This document shows positions 6,601 through 7,439 of a stretch of 7,439 bases of DNA, piece by piece. The notes below the pieces were generated by a model. The model was not told the origin of the DNA and did no database searches. It was given only the letters and a program-made list of their open reading frames with translations. The position numbers and the translations under genes were made by a program. The DNA is from Frankiales bacterium (lineage in GTDB: Bacteria; Actinomycetota; Actinomycetes; JAFAQI01). Positions within the stretch are counted from its first letter, which is position 1. Each line of letters starts with the position of its first letter. The stretch spans positions 1 through 7,439 of the forward strand of contig JAFAQI010000236.1 of the NCBI GenBank assembly GCA_019246495.1. Direction: 5' to 3'.

Positions 6601-7439
6601 TCAGGGTGGTGTCGAGGGTGTAGGCGAAGGTGCCCGTCTTGGTGTTGCCTGCCGCATCGGTCACGGTCACCGACACGGTGTAGGTGCCGTCGCCGCCGGT
6701 GACCGAGATGCTCACTCCGGACGAAGAGCAGGCCGTGACGGTTGCCCCCGCCGACACGGTGCAGGTGACCGAGACGACGTCCGGGTCGACTCCACTGACC
6801 GTGAACGACGGCGTCGAGTCCTTGTCGAGCGCCTTGGCCCGCGAGACGGCCGGCTTGGTGAGGGCCGTGTCGAGGGTGTAGTCGAACGTTCCCGTCTTGG
6901 TGTTGCCGGCGCCGTCGGTCACCGTCACCGACACGGTGTAGGTGCCGTCGCTGCCGGTGATGGCGATGGTGACCCCGGTCGCCGTGCACGACGTGACCGT
7001 CGCCCCCGCCGACACGGTGCATGACACGGACACGACGTCCGGGTCCACCCCCGCCACCGTGAACGACGGCGAGGTCAGGTGGTCCAGCGCCTTCGCCCGC
7101 GAGACCGTCGGTTTCGTCAGGGTTGTGTCGAGGGTGTAGTCGAACGTCCCGGTCCGGGTGTTTCCCGCGGCGTCGGTCACCGTGACCGACACGGTGTAGG
7201 TGCCGTCCCCGCCCGTGACCGAGATGCCCACCCCGGACGACGTGCACGAGGTCACGGTCGCGCCGGCCGAGACCGCGCAACTGACGGACACGACGTCCGG
7301 GTCCACGCCGGTGACGGCGAACGAGGGCGCCGAGCTGACGTCGACGGCCCGGGCGCGGGAGACCGTCGGCGTCGTCAGCGTGCCGTCGTACGTGTAGTCG
7401 AAAGTGTCCGACCGGGTGTTGCCCGCGGCGTCGGTCACG
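650..7439 (-). CDS. Giant membrane-anchored Ig-like repeat surface protein (5'-truncated by window edge)
   Basis: The frame is open from the window edge to a TGA at 652-650, giving 2,262 visible codons. The first visible valine codon (7438-7436) lies inside a repeat, so the true start and any signal peptide are beyond the window. In order (numbering visible residues): the tail of a repeat (1-22), 20 Ig-like repeats of 86-88 aa (23-1752), four divergent Ig-like repeats of 89-91 aa (1753-2111), a Gly/Pro/His spacer (2112-2147), a helical juxtamembrane part (2148-2213), one transmembrane helix (2214-2228) and a basic, then acidic, tail. Repeats share a VDPDVVSV-C-x10-C core, a GDGTYTV strand, TDAAGN and a closing YTLDTTLT, as in bacterial Ig-like (Big-type) modules of adhesins and stalk proteins. 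No enzyme domain is seen. I infer a long extracellular stalk or adhesin held by its C-terminal helix; no LPxTG sorting motif is present. The ligand is unknown, and the binding domain may sit in the missing N-terminus. It overlaps the downstream gene by 4 bp. Confidence 0.93.
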   Translation of the reverse strand, partial: VTDAAGNTRSDTFDYTYDGTLTTPTVSRARAVDVSSAPSFAVTGVDPDVVSVSCAVSAGATVTSCTSSGVGISVTGGDGTYTVSVTVTDAAGNTRTGTFDYTLDTTLTKPTVSRAKALDHLTSPSFTVAGVDPDVVSVSCTVSAGATVTSCTATGVTIAITGSDGTYTVSVTVTDGAGNTKTGTFDYTLDTALTKPAVSRAKALDKDSTPSFTVSGVDPDVVSVTCTVSAGATVTACSSSGVSISVTGGDGTYTVSVTVTDAAGNTKTGTFAYTLDTTLTKPTVSRPKALDRVSSPSFAVTGVDPDVVSVSCTVSAGATVTSCTSSGVSISVTGGDGTYTVSVTVTDAAGNTKTGTFAYTLDTALTSPTLSRAKALDKDPTPSFTVSGVDPDVVSVTCAVSAGATVTSCTSSGVNLSVTGGDGTYTVSVTVTDAAGNTRTGTFDYTLDTTLTKPTVSRAKATDNNASPSFTVSGVDPDVVSVTCTVSAGATVTSCTSSAVSLSVTGGDGTYTVSVTVTDAAGNTKTGTFDYTLDTTLATPTVSRLKALDNNTAPTFAVGGVDPDVVSVSCTVTAGATVTACSATSTRISITGGDGTYTVTVTVTDAAGNTRSGTFDYTLDTALTKPTLSRAKSLDNDPAPSFTVGGVDPDVVSVSCAVSAGATVTSCTSSGVNVSITGGDGTYTVTVTVTDAAGNTKSGTFDYTLDRTLSQPTVARPKALDHNTTPSFGVSGIDPDVVSITCSVSAGATLTACTATKVTISITGSDGPYVVSVVVTDAAGNTKTGTFTYTLDTTLTTPTVAGATLGNFRAPAFSVSGVDGDVVSVTCTVSGAGNTVSACTASGVTINLSLAADGTYTVTVTVRDAAGNVRTGSFDYTLDTTLTTPVVTRAKAVDNTANPAFTVGGVDPDVVTVSCSVTGGATVTACTSTGVTLDITGGDGSYTVTVTVTDAAGNTRSGNFTYTYDTTLTTPTVSRAKALDHNTTPSFVVSGVDPDVTSVTCTVSAGATVTSCSAASARISITGGDGTYTISVTVTDAAGNTRTGTFAYTLDTTLATPVLSRPKSLDKATAPSFTISGVDPDVVSVSCAVTGAGATVSSCTAVGVTIDLSGAADGVHTVSVTVTDAAGNTRTATFAYTLDTTLTTPTVSRAKSIDNNTGPSFAVSGVDSDVVSVSCAVTGTGAQVTACSASGVTLDLTAAGDGTYTVSVTVTDAAGNVRTGTFDYTLDTGLSTPTVTRGRALDNATAPSFTVSGVDPDVVSVTCAVTGVGTRVTSCTSTGVTLDLSAAADGTYTVTVTVRDVAGNVRSASFDYTLDTTLTRPTISRAKAIDNDSAPAFTVSGVDPDVVTVACSVSAGATVSSCTASGVALSITGGDGSYTVTVNVTDAAGNVRTASFAYTLDTTLSTPAVTRPRALDNATSPTFTVSGVDPDVVTVTCAVTGTGSRVSSCTATGVTLDLTSAADGVYTVTVTVTDRAGNVRSASFDYTLDTTLTTPTISRAKTTDNTTTPIFAVSGVDPDVVSVTCTASAGAAVTSCTATGVALSISGSDGSYTVTVTVRDRAGNIRTTSLSYTLDTTLTTPTVTRARALDNTTTPTFAVGSVDPDVASVSCTVTGVATVTSCTATGVTLSITGPDDVYVVTVTVTDNAGNVRSASFNYTLDTTLTTPTISRGKALDKNPTPTFGVAGVDADVTSLTCAATGGARVVSCSATGASLDLTGLADGTYALSVTVRDAAGNVRTATFNYTLDTVGPAAPGVGTPPTPGNDRTPTLTFSTEPGATLTCTIERYFQPVSSGPCPADGTLDLSGLADGEFEITVVATDAAGNVGQSTTVVYVLDTVAPDAAVITAPASPSPIETPTWIWTAEPGATAVCTVTNAAGAVVIGPVACTSPFVANLRALPDGNYTLTVVVTDAAGNNSAPARSDFDLDRTAPVPPTVVPPRSPDNSPTPRWIITGPRGALLTCTLLRGRKVIWGPAACPANGVFSLAGLPDGTYTLRVTATDRAGNVSAESVSTYVFDTTSPATPRLDYHSPTPSTNTSPFWGFTLPNGTMGRCQLWHDGTVIATKSCKGAVTFDLSGRPHGTYTVRIVAIDAAGNLSSPLVVTYQLGTKPSNGGGGPPPPPPSGPTTPGTGGHHGGGHHPRQPSSPGVVQQTINRINQLGRIARSGVKHAVQSVIPEAAGLLPAIHDRFTENVTSAVQGVVNAVSHAGGGTGFPLLLLFVVLLFLIMQNRIDRRDPKLALASVAADDTVEFLPPPSRGADR
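653..754 (-). other. Cytoplasmic tail of the repeat protein
   Basis: Codes for the last 34 residues, from QNRIDRRDPKLALAS through AADDTVEFLPPPSRGADR. At 34 residues it is longer than the usual short basic tail of sortase substrates. From memory, a DRRDPKLALA-type tail recurs at the C-terminus of other actinobacterial surface proteins; I cannot verify this here. It is the only part of the protein placed to touch cytoplasmic regions of the co-translated membrane protein. Confidence 0.7.
661..666 (-). promoter_or_regulatory. Ribosome binding site GAGGAG for the downstream membrane protein
   Basis: On the minus strand, GAGGAG ends 7 nt before the GTG start at 653. It lies within the last codons of the giant repeat gene. 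This placement, together with the overlapping stop and start codons, decides the start of the second gene and indicates coupled translation from one transcript. Confidence 0.8.
755..799 (-). other. C-terminal transmembrane anchor of the repeat protein
   Basis: Codes for FPLLLLFVVLLFLIM (residues 2214-2228), a purely hydrophobic stretch followed directly by QNRIDRRDPK. The positive charges after the helix fit a type I orientation, with repeats outside and tail in the cytoplasm. No LPxTG-like motif precedes it, so attachment is most likely by the helix itself rather than by sortase. Confidence 0.85.
800..997 (-). other. Juxtamembrane, probably helical segment of the repeat protein
   Basis: Residues 2148-2213 start GVVQQTINRINQLGRIARSG and continue with regularly spaced Val, Ile, Ala and Leu among polar residues. 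This suggests amphipathic helices lying at the membrane or packing against a partner. There is no cysteine and no similarity to the Ig-like repeats. The segment ends in a flexible HAGGGTG just before the membrane helix. Confidence 0.6.
998..1105 (-). other. Gly/Pro/His-rich spacer of the repeat protein
   Basis: Codes for 36 residues (2112-2147) beginning SNGGGGPPPPPPSG, followed by PTTPGTGGHHGGGHHPRQPSSP-like low-complexity sequence. It separates the last Ig-like module from the juxtamembrane part. Such Pro/Gly-rich stretches commonly span the cell wall in Gram-positive surface proteins. The two HH pairs could bind divalent metal, but that is speculative. Confidence 0.8.
1106..2182 (-). repeat. 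Four divergent, longer Ig-like repeats (type B, membrane-proximal)
   Basis: Units are at 2182-1916 (89 aa), 1915-1643 (91), 1642-1373 (90) and 1372-1106 (89). They keep the AAGN or RAGN strand and, in the first three, a closing LDTVAP, LDRTAP or FDTTSP. In place of the type A VDPDVV core they have EPGAT-like or related segments, a wider cysteine spacing (C-x13 to C-x15-C) and a DLSGLADG-like turn. They contain Trp and Glu, which type A lacks. The segment order (TPT strand, EPGAT, C...C, LxDGxYTL, TDAAGN, DTTAP) is common in Ig-like modules of actinobacterial surface proteins. They probably form the membrane-proximal part of the stalk. The fourth unit is the most divergent (PNGT for EPGAT; ends YQLGTKP). 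Confidence 0.9.
2183..7439 (-). repeat. Tandem array of ~258-bp units coding 20 full Ig-like repeats plus one partial (type A)
   Basis: Full units on the minus strand, with lengths in aa: R1 7372-7115, then R2-R9 in exact 258-bp steps down to 5051 (all 86); R10 5050-4790 (87); R11 4789-4532 (86); R12 4531-4274 (86); R13 4273-4010 (88); R14 4009-3746 (88); R15 3745-3482 (88); R16 3481-3224 (86); R17 3223-2960 (88); R18 2959-2702 (86); R19 2701-2444 (86); R20 2443-2183 (87). The tail of a further unit occupies 7373-7439, so the array continues upstream. Core signature: TPTVSRAKALD, then PSFTVSGVDPDVVSV, C-x10/11-C, GDGTYTVSVTVTDAAGN and YTLDTTLT. The units contain no Glu, Trp or Met, are rich in Thr, Ser, Val and Asp, and carry two cysteines each. 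All unit lengths are multiples of three, so copy number can change without breaking the frame. Confidence 0.95.
4790..5050 (-). repeat. Aberrant type A unit R10
   Basis: This 87-aa unit lacks the usual SRAKALD strand and instead begins TPTVAGATLGNFRAPAF. It has VDGDVV where nearly all others have VDPDVV, and it carries both loop insertions of the long subtype (C-x11-C and SLAADG). It lies between the uniform outer block R1-R9 and the more varied inner block R11-R20, so it may mark an old junction or a specialised hinge. Confidence 0.7.

Noticed and set aside
5273..7024. 583-codon plus-strand open frame opposite the repeats
   Set aside because: It is Arg/Gly/His-rich with repeating VGAVPAGDRD-like segments, the mirror of the 258-bp units. 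Because the period is a multiple of three and GC is high, one stop-free antisense frame extends through many units. No ribosome binding site or protein-like composition supports it.
4320..7280. Minus-strand frames of 373 and 454 codons in another phase of the repeat gene
   Set aside because: The products are Arg/His/Gly-rich (GRRRRHLHGDRH type), a typical frame-shifted reading of the high-GC repeat gene. The main frame is intact through the same region.
5394..7397. Series of 65-codon plus-strand frames starting every 258 bp (MPSPPVTE...)
   Set aside because: They recur at exactly the repeat period opposite the GDGTY codons, so they are an antisense by-product of the repeat and not separate small genes.
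2183..7439. CRISPR array or noncoding satellite as explanation of the regular spacing
   Set aside because: The whole 258-bp unit is coding and conserved. There are no short repeats with unique spacers, and the period keeps the reading frame.

Overview
The window is high-GC bacterial DNA, and all coding content lies on the minus strand. The codon use (strong G/C at third positions), the GTG start with a GAGGAG ribosome binding site, and Ig-like modules of the 'DaAGN...LDTtaP' type point to an actinobacterium. This is an inference, and I cannot name a genus. No RNA genes, insertion sequences, CRISPR arrays or intergenic regions are visible.

Almost the whole window (650-7439) is the 3' part of one giant gene for a secreted, membrane-anchored repeat protein. 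At least 2,262 codons are visible, and the N-terminus, signal peptide and promoter lie beyond position 7439. Read from the outside of the cell inward, the protein has: the tail of one repeat plus 20 full Ig-like repeats of 86-88 residues (DNA period about 258 bp, 2183-7439); four longer, more divergent Ig-like repeats of 89-91 residues (1106-2182); a Gly/Pro/His-rich spacer (998-1105); a probably helical, Cys-free juxtamembrane segment (800-997); one transmembrane helix (755-799); and a short cytoplasmic tail (653-754). Each of the 24 complete repeats carries exactly two cysteines, suggesting one disulfide per module.

The stop codon of this gene overlaps the GTG start of a second gene (1-653, cut by the window edge) in a GTGA arrangement, with a good Shine-Dalgarno sequence inside the end of the first gene. 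The second product begins with about six membrane helices followed by a charged, coiled-coil-like linker. That is the architecture of a membrane sensor such as a histidine kinase, GAF or GGDEF protein, but the output domain is outside the window.

The most interesting reading is that a very long stalk-like surface protein and a polytopic membrane sensor are translationally coupled, so they may form a surface contact or adhesion sensing pair. The repeat array also appears to record its own history. The four membrane-proximal modules resemble generic Ig-like modules, the middle of the array mixes two loop-length subtypes, and the outer nine repeats are uniform in length and sequence.
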